This document shows positions 40,447 to 48,791 of a stretch of 64,000 bases of DNA, in pieces. The notes under the pieces are model-generated. The model had not been told where the DNA came from. It did no database searches and saw only the letters and a program-made list of their open reading frames with translations. The DNA lies in contig CAJXPL010000001.1 of assembly GCA_913057985.1 (NCBI GenBank), forward strand, positions 62,001 through 126,000. Reading direction: 5' to 3'. The stretch's first letter is position 1. Each line of letters opens with the position of its first letter. The stretch is from an uncultured Synechococcus sp. GTDB lineage: Bacteria; Cyanobacteriota; Cyanobacteriia; PCC-6307; Cyanobiaceae. The position numbers and the translations under genes were made by a program.

Positions 40447-41709
40447 TCAGAGCAGCAGCAGGTTCAGGAACGTCACGGCGTTCCACAGCCCATGCATCAG
40501 CACCGAGGGCCACAGGCGTCCGCTGCGCAGCCGCACCAAACCAAGCCCAACCCCCAAAACCGTGAGCGGCGCCAACTCGCCAACACTGATGTGGGCCATG
40601 GCAAACAACAGGCCACTGAGCAGGACCCCCGGGAGGGGACCGAGCCGGGTCGCCAACACCGGCAGCAAGGCACCGCGGAAGATCGTCTCCTCAAACAGCG
40701 GAGCCAGCACAACCGCAGTGAGCGCAAGCAAGGCCAGGGCAAGCGGATCACGGCTGCCGAGCACCAACTCCAACAGCGGATTGCTGCCCCCGGGATCACC
40801 GACCAGGCGCATGAGCAACCACCCCGTGAGCATCACCACCGGCGTCACCATCAACCAGCTCGCCAGGGCATCCCGCAGAGCTGAAAGCAGCGGACGCACA
40901 CGCCACTGCATCCATCCCCCCAGCGGTGCCCTCTCCCTGGGCAGCGACCGCAGTTGCCGCCAGAGGATCAGCAGGCTCGGCAGAGCCATCACGCCGTAGT
41001 TGATCACCACACTCACGGCTTCACGACGAGGGCTGCCCAGCCCCGCCGTCAGTGCACCCACCAACGGAAACGCCACCAGCGGAACGCCAACAGCACTGAT
41101 CACCACAAAGCCACCGGCCACCAGCAGGGCCATGTCAACCAGGGTCAGCTCCGGCCCCTGAACATCGGGCCAGGCCATCAGCCGACCTCGCAGCAGACGC
41201 CAGGCCTGACCAAGCAGCAACAGTCCACCGAGCAGGGCCGTCACCAGGGGCAGCACCGTGCTGACGGCCAAACGGAACGCCGCTTGCCCCGCGGCTGCAG
41301 CATCGATGCAGAGCGTCGGGTCAGAGGCGCCCGCTTCGCAATGCAACTGCTGGAGCAACGGGTCGTCGCCTTGGCGATCGAGCTCCGCTGATGCGGAACC
41401 TTGGCCCTGCAACAGCAGAAGCATCTGTTGCTGCCGCTCATTGCGCTCCTCTGGGCTGATGCCCTCCAGGGCCTTGAGCAGCGCATCCCGCGGCGACTCC
41501 CCCAGGAGAGCGCCCCGCAACGGGGGCGGCACCGCTGGTTCAGCAAGAAGCGTCAGCTCCTGCTGCTGAAGGCTCAGGGCCGGTGCCACCGAAGGTCGCG
41601 AGAGGCTGTCCATCAAGCCCGACAACCAGATGAAACCGGCCAAAGCAAGGGACAAGGCCGCCAGAAGTCCCTTCCAGCGCGGGGAAACCGGTTGTGGGGA
41701 ACTGGGCAC
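40447..41709 (-). CDS. CPBP family intramembrane metalloprotease
   Basis: 420 residues from a GTG at 41709. A signal-anchor-like helix lies near 15-32, a soluble segment covers 35-140, then about eight membrane segments. The Abi/CPBP catalytic motif is EETIFRG (Glu340, Glu341, Arg345), followed by the second motif in FAMAHISVG and the third in MHGLWNAVTF. Members mature prenylated or other peptides or act in self-defence; the target here is unknown. The FtsL-like gene begins 3 bp after its stop. Confidence 0.92.
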   Translation of the reverse strand: MPSSPQPVSPRWKGLLAALSLALAGFIWLSGLMDSLSRPSVAPALSLQQQELTLLAEPAVPPPLRGALLGESPRDALLKALEGISPEERNERQQQMLLLLQGQGSASAELDRQGDDPLLQQLHCEAGASDPTLCIDAAAAGQAAFRLAVSTVLPLVTALLGGLLLLGQAWRLLRGRLMAWPDVQGPELTLVDMALLVAGGFVVISAVGVPLVAFPLVGALTAGLGSPRREAVSVVINYGVMALPSLLILWRQLRSLPRERAPLGGWMQWRVRPLLSALRDALASWLMVTPVVMLTGWLLMRLVGDPGGSNPLLELVLGSRDPLALALLALTAVVLAPLFEETIFRGALLPVLATRLGPLPGVLLSGLLFAMAHISVGELAPLTVLGVGLGLVRLRSGRLWPSVLMHGLWNAVTFLNLLLL

Positions 41710-41785
41710 CAGCGGGCGTCAACTGCCCACGATTGTCCCCCCGAAAGGCCGCTTCCATACGATGGCCGCGCCCTGACGCTGAACC

Positions 41786-43114
41786 GTGCCCCTTCGTCTT
41801 CTTCTGGTCCGCCACGGTCTCAGCAGTTTCAACAAGGAACGGCGGATCCAGGGCCGCGATGATCTCTCGAACCTCAGCGAGGAGGGGCATGAGCAGGCCC
41901 GGGCCCTGGGCCGCTCGCTTCAGGACGTGAGCATCCAGGCCGTCTACAGCTCTCCTTTGCAGCGGGCGGCTGCGACGACGGCGAGCCTGCTGGAGACCCA
42001 AGGCGGCCAGGCCCCAGATCCAGTCTTTGATGACGGACTGCTGGAAGTGGATCTGGAGCCCTGGTCGGGTCAGACCATCACCGACCTCATGGAGGGATCA
42101 GCAGAGACCTTCAGCACCTGGAAGCACCGCCCCATGGAGCTGGAGCTCCAACGGCGGGATGGCTCGACATACAAGCCCCTTCCTGAGCTGACGGAACAAG
42201 CGCGGGGCTTCATCTCCAACCTGCTGAAGCGCCATCCCATCGATGGCAACGACACGGTGCTGGTGGTGGCCCACAACGCCATCCTGCGCTGCCTGATGCT
42301 GGTGCTGCTGGGGGAACCCGACCACGGCTTCCGGCGTCTCCGCGTCGACAACACCTCCCTTTCGGTCTTCAACATCCGGCCGGGAGACAACGGCCCCCAG
42401 GTGCAGATCGAATGCCTGAACAGCACCACACACCTGCAACCGCTGCCGGAGAAAGGCAAAAACGCCAGGCTGATTTTGGTGCGCCACGGCGAAACCGACT
42501 GGAACAAAGCCGGCCGCTTCCAAGGGCAGATCGATATTCCGCTGAATGAGAACGGTCGCCGTCAAGCCGCGGCCGCCCGCGATTTCCTCAAAGACATCCC
42601 CATCGATCGGGCCTGGAGCAGCACCCTGTCACGCCCAACCGAAACGGCGCAGATCATTCTCGAGGCACACCCCGACGTGTCCCTGAACCAGATCGACGGC
42701 CTGGTGGAGATCGGTCACGGGCTGTGGGAAGGCAAACTCGAATCCGAGATCAAAGACGGCTGGTCGGAGCTGCTGGACACCTGGAAGCGGGCTCCTGAAA
42801 CCGTGCAGATGCCCGAGGGCGAGACCATCCAGGACGTCTGGGCCCGTTCCGTCCGGAGCTGGGGAGAGATCGCTGGTCAGCTGAAGGCCGATGAAACGGT
42901 GCTGGTGGTGGCCCACGACGCCGTGAACAAGACGATTCTGTGCGACCTGCTGGGACTGACTCCGGCCGACATCTGGGCGGTCAAACAGGGCAATGGTGGC
43001 GTCACGGTGGTCGACATTGCTGCCGATCCAGGCCAGCCTGCAGTGGTGACCTGTCTCAACCTCACCTCCCACTTCGGAAGCGTGATTGACCGCACGGCAG
43101 CAGGCGCTCTCTGA
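41786..43114 (+). CDS. Tandem histidine phosphatase (phosphoglycerate-mutase superfamily)
   Basis: 442 residues from a GTG at 41786. Two histidine phosphatase domains are present. The first starts with LLLVRHGLSSFN and has VVAHNAILRCLM; the second starts near residue 230 with LILVRHGETDWNKAGRFQGQ and has VVAHDAVNKTIL. Both RHG motifs and the second catalytic His of each are intact. Cyanobacterial relatives are annotated as phosphoglycerate mutase or phosphoserine phosphatase; substrate is not decided by sequence. The next gene starts 5 bp later. Confidence 0.93.
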   Translation: MPLRLLLVRHGLSSFNKERRIQGRDDLSNLSEEGHEQARALGRSLQDVSIQAVYSSPLQRAAATTASLLETQGGQAPDPVFDDGLLEVDLEPWSGQTITDLMEGSAETFSTWKHRPMELELQRRDGSTYKPLPELTEQARGFISNLLKRHPIDGNDTVLVVAHNAILRCLMLVLLGEPDHGFRRLRVDNTSLSVFNIRPGDNGPQVQIECLNSTTHLQPLPEKGKNARLILVRHGETDWNKAGRFQGQIDIPLNENGRRQAAAARDFLKDIPIDRAWSSTLSRPTETAQIILEAHPDVSLNQIDGLVEIGHGLWEGKLESEIKDGWSELLDTWKRAPETVQMPEGETIQDVWARSVRSWGEIAGQLKADETVLVVAHDAVNKTILCDLLGLTPADIWAVKQGNGGVTVVDIAADPGQPAVVTCLNLTSHFGSVIDRTAAGAL

Positions 43115-43118
43115 CGTC

Positions 43119-44384
43119 ATGAACGACACCTTGCTGCTGGATCCGGTGCGCGTCCTGCGTGGCCCCGGACACGCAGTGCAGCAGGGCGCAGTTCTGATCG
43201 ATCGGGGTGTGCTGGTCGGCTTTGACGACGAGGCCCGACAGCTGGCCCTCGGCCTTGGCCTCAACGCCACTCCCGCACCGGAGCAACTGGTGGCCCCCTG
43301 CCTGGTCGATCCCCATTCCGTCCTTGAAACCCCCTTCAGTGGGGATCACGAGACAGCTGTGAGCTTGCGGCACTGCGCCGCAGCAGCAGGCTACGGACAG
43401 ATTGCTCTGCTCCCCCGCAGCAGCAGTTGGCGTGATGGCCCGGAACGGCTTCAGGGTTTCAGCATCGATCAGGATCAAGCGGTAACGGTTCGCCTCCACC
43501 TTTGGGGAAGCTTCAGCCGCGGCGGCAAGGCCGAGGAACTGGCCCCCCATGGTGATCTGCTCGAACACGGTGCCATCGGCCTTGCCGATGACGATGCCAT
43601 GGTTCCAACCCCGTTGCTGGAACGGGGACTGCTGCTCGGAGAGATGGGGGGATGCCCGGTGCTGGTGGCACCCCGGGATCCCGCGCTGCAGGGGGAAGGC
43701 CTGGTGAGGGAAGGGGTGGAGACGCTGCGAGCCGGGTGGCCAGCTGATCCGACCACCAGCGAGACCCTTCCTCTCAGCCAGTTGCTGCTGCTGCATCAAC
43801 GCCATCCGGAACGACAACTGCGGCTGATGAACCTCTCCACGGCAGCGGCGGTGAACCAGCTTTCAGCCTGCGAGCCCCCTCCCTTGAGCAGCGTGAGCTG
43901 GTGGCATCTGCTGACCGACCGCAGCATGCTGGCCAGCAGCGATCCGGGCTGGCGCGTCTGCCCCTCCCTCGGTGGCCCGGACGATCGCGAGCAGTTGATC
44001 CAGGCCGTTCAGCAGCGAACGATCACTGCCGTGGCTGTGCATGCTGTTCCTCTGGATGCGGAAGACATGCTGTTGCCGGGCGACCAGCGCCCCGCAGGCC
44101 TCAGCGGCCACCAAGTGGTGCTTGCTGCGCTGTGGAATGCCCTGGTGCGGCCGGGCCGCTGGACCACGGAAGATCTTTGGCAGGCCCTCAGCTTTGGGCC
44201 TTCGGCTCTGATCGACCAGCCGCCTGAACAGCTTGAGCAGGGCAGCCGGCGCTGGCTGCTGTTCGATCCCGATCAAGGCTGGACCATCAGCAGCAACACC
44301 CCCGGCGCACCGCGTGCCGCCAACATTCCCTGGCTGGGCCGCGAGCTTCAGGGACGCGTTGTGGCCTGTGGCCTCAATTGCTGA
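43119..44384 (+). CDS. Dihydroorotase-like protein lacking the HxH metal motif
   Basis: 421 residues from the ATG at 43119, aligned in overall plan with dihydroorotases/amidohydrolases: VLLDPVRVLRGPG with an early strand domain, then QLVAPCLVDPHSVLETP. Active enzymes have G-x-x-D-x-H-x-H there; here the second His is Val or Leu (DPHSVLE, residues 64-70). The expected lysine and later His ligands are not apparent. It is probably a catalytically dead relative, perhaps an assembly partner of aspartate carbamoyltransferase, as known for PyrC' proteins. It is probably co-transcribed with the tandem phosphatase. Confidence 0.82.
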   Translation: MNDTLLLDPVRVLRGPGHAVQQGAVLIDRGVLVGFDDEARQLALGLGLNATPAPEQLVAPCLVDPHSVLETPFSGDHETAVSLRHCAAAAGYGQIALLPRSSSWRDGPERLQGFSIDQDQAVTVRLHLWGSFSRGGKAEELAPHGDLLEHGAIGLADDDAMVPTPLLERGLLLGEMGGCPVLVAPRDPALQGEGLVREGVETLRAGWPADPTTSETLPLSQLLLLHQRHPERQLRLMNLSTAAAVNQLSACEPPPLSSVSWWHLLTDRSMLASSDPGWRVCPSLGGPDDREQLIQAVQQRTITAVAVHAVPLDAEDMLLPGDQRPAGLSGHQVVLAALWNALVRPGRWTTEDLWQALSFGPSALIDQPPEQLEQGSRRWLLFDPDQGWTISSNTPGAPRAANIPWLGRELQGRVVACGLNC

Positions 44385-45039
44385 GCGAACCGATGCGCGA
44401 AGGGGGCCAGAAGCGGAAGACGGCACGGCCAATGATCTGATCGTCTGGCAAAAACGGGCCGCCTGGCCAACGACGGGCGTCCTGGCTGTTGCGGCGGTTG
44501 TCGCCCAGAACAACAACGTTGCCTTCGGGGACCACTGCATAGAGGCCCTTGCAGCCAATCATTCCGTCGCGATCGGAGCAGAAATTGGTGACGTAAGGCT
44601 CGTTGAAGGCCGTGCCGTTGATGCTTACGGCACCGCGGCTGTTCACCTCCACGACATCACCAGGAACACCCACCACCCGTTTGATCCAGGCCTCACATTC
44701 GGGATAGCGCTGCAACAGCACACGATCCACAACCCAGCTGATGCCCGGGAAGGTAACGAAGCCGCACTTCAGTGGATTGGGCTGCCCCCCCTCCAATTTC
44801 CAAACGGGATCAAAGGCACTGGGGGAATTGAACACAACGATCTCCCCCCGCTGAGGAGGTCGGGAGCGGTAGGACAGCTTCTCGACGATCAACTTGTCGC
44901 CCACCTGAAGCCCCGGCAGCATTGATCCCGAAGGGATGTAGCGGGCTTCAAAGGCGAACTGCCGGAGCAGGAGATACAGCGAAACCGTGAACAGAAAAGG
45001 GGCCCAGAACTCCCAGATCGCGCTCACTCTGCCCTTCAC
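44374..45039 (-). CDS. lepB: Signal peptidase I
   Basis: Cleaves signal peptides of exported proteins. A membrane anchor (about residues 8-25) is followed by the S26 serine protease domain. The nucleophile serine is in FEARYIPSGSMLPGLQVGD, the general-base lysine in WIKRVVGVPGDVVEV, and the last box is VVVLGDNRRNSQDARRW. I place the start at the GTG at 45039, giving 221 residues; TTG codons slightly upstream are alternatives and there is no strong ribosome-binding site. The stop overlaps the end of the dihydroorotase-like gene by 11 bp. Confidence 0.93.
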   Translation of the reverse strand: MKGRVSAIWEFWAPFLFTVSLYLLLRQFAFEARYIPSGSMLPGLQVGDKLIVEKLSYRSRPPQRGEIVVFNSPSAFDPVWKLEGGQPNPLKCGFVTFPGISWVVDRVLLQRYPECEAWIKRVVGVPGDVVEVNSRGAVSINGTAFNEPYVTNFCSDRDGMIGCKGLYAVVPEGNVVVLGDNRRNSQDARRWPGGPFLPDDQIIGRAVFRFWPPSRIGSLSN

Positions 45040-45117
45040 ATCGGAAGGTTCTCTCTCCGTGTTCAATGTGGGCAGGCTCAATCTTTCGACCCACGATAGG
45101 GGGAGCCTGCAGGCCCC

Positions 45118-46623
45118 ATGATCCGTCCACGCTGGCAAGCCCTCAAGCCCCAACACGGCCTGTTCAGCTGGCGCCGGTGGGACCAGGCCATTGCTGTCAT
45201 TGCCGCAGTCAATCTCACCTGGGTCGCCATCGACCTCACTTACATCCCCCTGCGCAACTTCTGGCTGCAACGCAATCTTTATCCGGTGCCATCGCTTCCC
45301 CTGGTGGTTCCCCTGCCCTGGCTGCCGGACATCACTCCGTGGCTGGATCCCCTCAAGGGCGTCGAACCCCATCGCGACACCGAGGCTTACCTCAAGGCCT
45401 TCACCGCCCTGGATCGGGCCCTGCAGCAAAACGGCCCGCGTACGGCGGAAAGCAACGATCTGCTGCAGCACCAGGTGGTGCTCACCACAGCGCTGATGGA
45501 CAGCAATCCGTTCATCAGTTCAGGCCAAGCCGGCGCCCTTGAAAAATTCAAGAACCGACTGCGCGCTCGCACCGGCCTGGAATCAGCCCGTGACTCCGCC
45601 AACCTTCTCCTGAGCCCCGAGCATCTGGAACGCTCCCCCTGGAGCCAGGAGCGTCAGTTCTGGAGCCAGCAGATCCTGCCGCTGGTGGAGAGCAACTACT
45701 GGCGAAGCATCGATGAAAACAGGCGCCCCAGCGATTTGAGCTGGCGCATCGACACGCCATTTCAACTGCTGTTTCTGCTCGACATTCTTCTGCGTGCCTG
45801 GCGCCTGAAACAGTGCTATCCAGCGATCCGCTGGCGCGATGCCCTGTTACGCCGCTGGATCGACCTGCCCCTGCTGCTGCCGTTTGCGCGCTGGCTCCGG
45901 GTGGTTCCAGTCACAGAACGCCTTTGCGGAGCGGGCCTCCTGCAACTCGAACCGCTGCGTGCCGTGATCAGCCGCGGCGTGGTGGCCCTGTTGGCTGTGG
46001 AGCTGTTTGAAGTGATCGCCGTCAGGGTGGTCGATGCTCTGCAGCAACTGATCCGATCACCACAGCTACCGGAGAGGGTTCGCGGACTCTGCAGCTACCA
46101 GAGCAGTGATCTGAACAATGAGCGGGAGGTGATCGAGCTGCTGCGGTTGTGGCTTCCCCTTTTGCTCACCCGCATTGGCCCGGCCATGCGACCGCAACTG
46201 CAAGCCGTAATCAGCCATCTGGTGCAGCAGAGCTTGGACCGGAACGTGGTACCGGATGCCCTGCGACGACTGCCTGGAATGCAAAACGCCGAATCGGAAT
46301 TCAGCCGCCAGCTGGCAGAAAGCATGGTGACCTCCGTGCTCGACCTGTCCAAGGGAGCCGGAAACCGCATCGGTCAGCGGGACCCTGTTCTGGAATCGCT
46401 TGGATCTGAGGCCTTGGATCGGCTCTGGGAGGAGCTGGCCCACACCCTGGAACAGGGGCCTGTCTTGAGCCGCAGCCAGGATCTGCTGGTCGCCCTCCTG
46501 GAAGAGATCAAACGCTCAAGCTTCCGTCAGATCCGCGACCAAGGCGATGTGGACGCCCTGATCAGCGAATTGGATGGCTTGAACTTTAACCCTGGAAGGC
46601 CGACTCCCAAAGATCAGGCTTGA
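45118..46623 (+). CDS. Conserved cyanobacterial membrane protein, channel-like segment
   Basis: 501 residues, function unknown. A hydrophobic helix lies near 20-45 (AIAVIAAVNLTWVAIDLTYIP), another group of helices around 220-315, and the rest is helical and soluble. The stretch RWIDLPLLLPFARWLRVVPVTERL resembles the S3-S4 region of voltage-sensor-like membrane proteins (an RW-x-R repeat after an aspartate-leucine-proline turn), but no pore loop is seen. It is divergent from lepB and overlaps the convergent Spx-like gene by 38 bp. Confidence 0.78.
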   Translation: MIRPRWQALKPQHGLFSWRRWDQAIAVIAAVNLTWVAIDLTYIPLRNFWLQRNLYPVPSLPLVVPLPWLPDITPWLDPLKGVEPHRDTEAYLKAFTALDRALQQNGPRTAESNDLLQHQVVLTTALMDSNPFISSGQAGALEKFKNRLRARTGLESARDSANLLLSPEHLERSPWSQERQFWSQQILPLVESNYWRSIDENRRPSDLSWRIDTPFQLLFLLDILLRAWRLKQCYPAIRWRDALLRRWIDLPLLLPFARWLRVVPVTERLCGAGLLQLEPLRAVISRGVVALLAVELFEVIAVRVVDALQQLIRSPQLPERVRGLCSYQSSDLNNEREVIELLRLWLPLLLTRIGPAMRPQLQAVISHLVQQSLDRNVVPDALRRLPGMQNAESEFSRQLAESMVTSVLDLSKGAGNRIGQRDPVLESLGSEALDRLWEELAHTLEQGPVLSRSQDLLVALLEEIKRSSFRQIRDQGDVDALISELDGLNFNPGRPTPKDQA

Positions 46624-46948
46624 AGCCGGTGAGGTAAGTGGAGGAATTTACCTCCACGAACGGTCGTTTGATCAACTTTCCATCAGCAGCCAAAGCCTCG
46701 AGAGCCTCGTCATCCGACAGAGCCTTCAGTGCTGCCGCGCCCATGGCGCGATAGCTCTGGCCGCTGGTGTTGAACAGCAGTTTCCTGTCACCGAGGGATT
46801 GGTGAGCGGCCACCAACATCTCCTTCGACGGTGGAGTCAGGGTGATGTCGTGCACCTCATGGGCAATGCCTCGCTCAGTGAGCCAGGCCAATGCCTTTCG
46901 ACAGGTGCTGCAGCGGTTGTAGCTGTAAACCTGAAGGGTTCCGGCCAA
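46586..46948 (-). CDS. ArsC/Spx family thioredoxin-fold protein
   Basis: 120 residues. YSYNRCSTCRKALAWL has the paired cysteines C-x-x-C of the Spx/MgsR and ArsC-like family. KRPFVEV near the end is the conserved arginine-proline segment of this fold. True arsenate reductases need further Cys/Arg residues not clear here. The start is probably the TTG at 46948. It is 3 bp downstream of the ferredoxin gene, so a redox role is likely. Confidence 0.85.
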   Translation of the reverse strand: MAGTLQVYSYNRCSTCRKALAWLTERGIAHEVHDITLTPPSKEMLVAAHQSLGDRKLLFNTSGQSYRAMGAAALKALSDDEALEALAADGKLIKRPFVEVNSSTYLTGFKPDLWESAFQG

Positions 46949-46951
46949 GGC

Positions 46952-47311
46952 TCAGCGGCCGAACAGGGATTTGATCGCACCAACGAGGCTGTTGGAGCCG
47001 CGGCCCACACCTTCAGCGGGGCGGGTGCGAACGGTGACATCACCAAAAACTGTGGTGCGGCAGCTCAGGCGGAAGTTGGCAGGACGATCGGCCAGATAGA
47101 CCTCTTCAACATCGCTGCGGGGGGACAGGTTGGCTTGCCCTTCAACCACCTCCATCACGCAGGTGCCGCACTGACCAACGCCACTGCAGTTGTTGAGGTT
47201 ATTGAGGCTCTTGTAGGGATTGACGCCCGCATCAAGTGCAGCCTTACGCAGATTTGCGCCCTCGATGCAGCCAACCTGCTGGCCTTCCTGCTCGAATCGG
47301 ATGGTGGGCAC
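46952..47311 (-). CDS. [2Fe-2S] ferredoxin
   Basis: 119 residues from the GTG at 47311 (MPTIRFEQEGQQVGC); a longer reading to 47350 is less likely. The plant-type cluster ligands are C-x5-C-x2-C in NCSGVGQCGTCVME and a fourth Cys in RLSCRTTVFGD. The C-terminal tail RPAEGVGRGSNSLVGAIKSLFGR is longer than in photosynthetic PetF and basic. It probably delivers electrons to a specialised partner; the Spx-like gene follows immediately. Confidence 0.92.
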   Translation of the reverse strand: MPTIRFEQEGQQVGCIEGANLRKAALDAGVNPYKSLNNLNNCSGVGQCGTCVMEVVEGQANLSPRSDVEEVYLADRPANFRLSCRTTVFGDVTVRTRPAEGVGRGSNSLVGAIKSLFGR

Positions 47312-47380
47312 GGGTTCCGCAAATCTCAGTGCGCACCAACTTACAAGCATCCGGCCTGATCAAGGGGCTCTTGCCTGAAA

Positions 47381-47890
47381 TCAATCGGCTGCATTGATGC
47401 AGGAATCAAGCAATGGCTGAACCGCATCGAGGTCGCGCCATCCATCAATCGATACGACGCTGCCCTGCAACGTGCGGTAAGTCCTGAAGAATTCCGCGAC
47501 ATCCTCCAGCTGGGAGGCAGCGATCTGACGAATGCTGCGGATCTCGTCCTGACGGGGGTCTGCGTCCGGGACACAGAGAATCTTCCCGTCGTAAACATCC
47601 TTGTCGTGGAGGTCCAACACGCCGATGGGGCGAGCCTTAATCAGGCAACCAGCGAACGTGGGTTCAGCCATGATCACCATGGCGTCGAGGGGAGATCCAT
47701 CCTCCGCCAGCGTGTTGGGGATGAAGCCGTAATCAAAGGGGTAACGCACCGAGGAGTGCATCACCCGATCCAGAACCATCACGCCGGCTTCGGCGGAGTA
47801 CTCGTATTTGTTTCTGCTTCCTGCCGGAATCTCAACGATGAGATTCACCAAGCCTGGCGAAGGTGACGGGGGAAGCTGATGGAGATCCAT
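47381..47890 (-). CDS. ppa: Inorganic pyrophosphatase (family I)
   Basis: Hydrolyses pyrophosphate released by biosynthesis. The 169-residue product has VEIPAGSRNKYEYS, DYGFIPNTLAEDGSPLDAMVI with the D-G-D-P-L-D-type metal motif as EDGSPLD, and GVLDLHDKDVYDGKILCVP. All match soluble family I enzymes. A second frame on the same strand (47832-48092) overlaps its 5' end. Confidence 0.97.
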   Translation of the reverse strand: MDLHQLPPSPSPGLVNLIVEIPAGSRNKYEYSAEAGVMVLDRVMHSSVRYPFDYGFIPNTLAEDGSPLDAMVIMAEPTFAGCLIKARPIGVLDLHDKDVYDGKILCVPDADPRQDEIRSIRQIAASQLEDVAEFFRTYRTLQGSVVSIDGWRDLDAVQPLLDSCINAAD

Positions 47891-48092
47891 GCCGATCCGA
47901 GGCGGTGGGGATCAGTCGCGGAGAAGGGAAGGTTCGGTCCGTGATCACAGCCACAAGGGGAGCACTGAAACTGACAACAGCAATCAGCAGTCCTTTGATG
48001 GCGGTCAACGAAGCGCGACGACTGAACGGCTCATCCGCCTCCGAAGACGTGATGGCGTCGTCGTGAGACGGGTGGGGAACATCTGAGGCCAT
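47832..48092 (-). CDS. Possible small membrane protein upstream of ppa
   Basis: 86 residues, MASDVPHPSHDDAITSSEA and on. One hydrophobic segment (LTAIKGLLIAVVSFSAPLVAVI) follows a polar N-terminus. The last 19 codons overlap the ppa coding start in another frame, which is unusual. It could be a real small membrane protein or a chance frame; the tail after the helix is low complexity. Listed because otherwise 47891-48179 is an unexplained 289-bp gap. Confidence 0.38.
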   Translation of the reverse strand: MASDVPHPSHDDAITSSEADEPFSRRASLTAIKGLLIAVVSFSAPLVAVITDRTFPSPRLIPTASDRHGSPSASPVTFARLGESHR

Positions 48093-48179
48093 AAAACGGG
48101 GGGCTTGAAAAGCTCCCTCTTCCGATCACAACATTGTTGAACTCATTCTGTCACTGCAAAAAGCAGGACGCACCGATCA

Positions 48180-48644
48180 TTAAGCAGCGGGCCGGTCCTG
48201 CTGGTCGAGTCGTGCGCTCAGATCAGAAGTGGATGCCCCACTCGCCTCGAGATGGGTACGGATCAGCCGAAGCTCCTCAAAGATCGATCCCAGGATTTGC
48301 TGCGTCGCCGTTGATGGAGAGTTCAGCACCTCAACAGTGACTTCTTTGATGCGGAGAACATCTTTGGCGAAGCGCGCCACCTCATTGGGGTGGAACATCA
48401 GCGGATCTTTCTGATCGCTGCGGTACTCCGGGTTCAGCTTGCGGGGGTTGAACGGAGGGTTGAGGTTGCGTGGGTCTGTGTTGGTGTAGCGATACACCGA
48501 AGCACGAGAGCGGTTCAGGGATTTCTGAACGTCGTCGATCCCCACCAGGGCCTCGGCTTGAGCTGACGCATGGGCCGGATCCATGGAAAGTTCGGTCGCT
48601 TGTTGAACGCTTGTCGCCACAGATTCAACGGACCGAGGAAACAT
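48180..48644 (-). CDS. Conserved hypothetical, probable nucleic-acid-binding protein
   Basis: 154 residues from the ATG at 48644 (MFPRSVESVATSVQQATE). The middle part, GIDDVQKSLNRSRASVYRYTNTD, looks like a helix-turn-helix of the MerR/resolvase sort. It is followed by a Pro/Asn-rich loop (NPPFNPRKLNPEYR) and MFHPNEVARFAKDVL. The C-terminus is helical (coiled coil about 110-140). It is divergent from proS with 147 bp between. Function is unknown; a DNA-binding regulator or nucleoid-like role is inference. Confidence 0.78.
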   Translation of the reverse strand: MFPRSVESVATSVQQATELSMDPAHASAQAEALVGIDDVQKSLNRSRASVYRYTNTDPRNLNPPFNPRKLNPEYRSDQKDPLMFHPNEVARFAKDVLRIKEVTVEVLNSPSTATQQILGSIFEELRLIRTHLEASGASTSDLSARLDQQDRPAA

Positions 48645-48791
48645 GAGACGGGCCTTGGACAGGCTGGATTGAGCTGGACGGTAGCAGTCGAGACTCAGGG
48701 CGCCCAGGGGAATTCCAGCAAAACAGACACTTCTGCGATCGGCATGCCTCCGAAGCGGTGATAACTTCCAAATCCCATTTTGTTGCGATTG

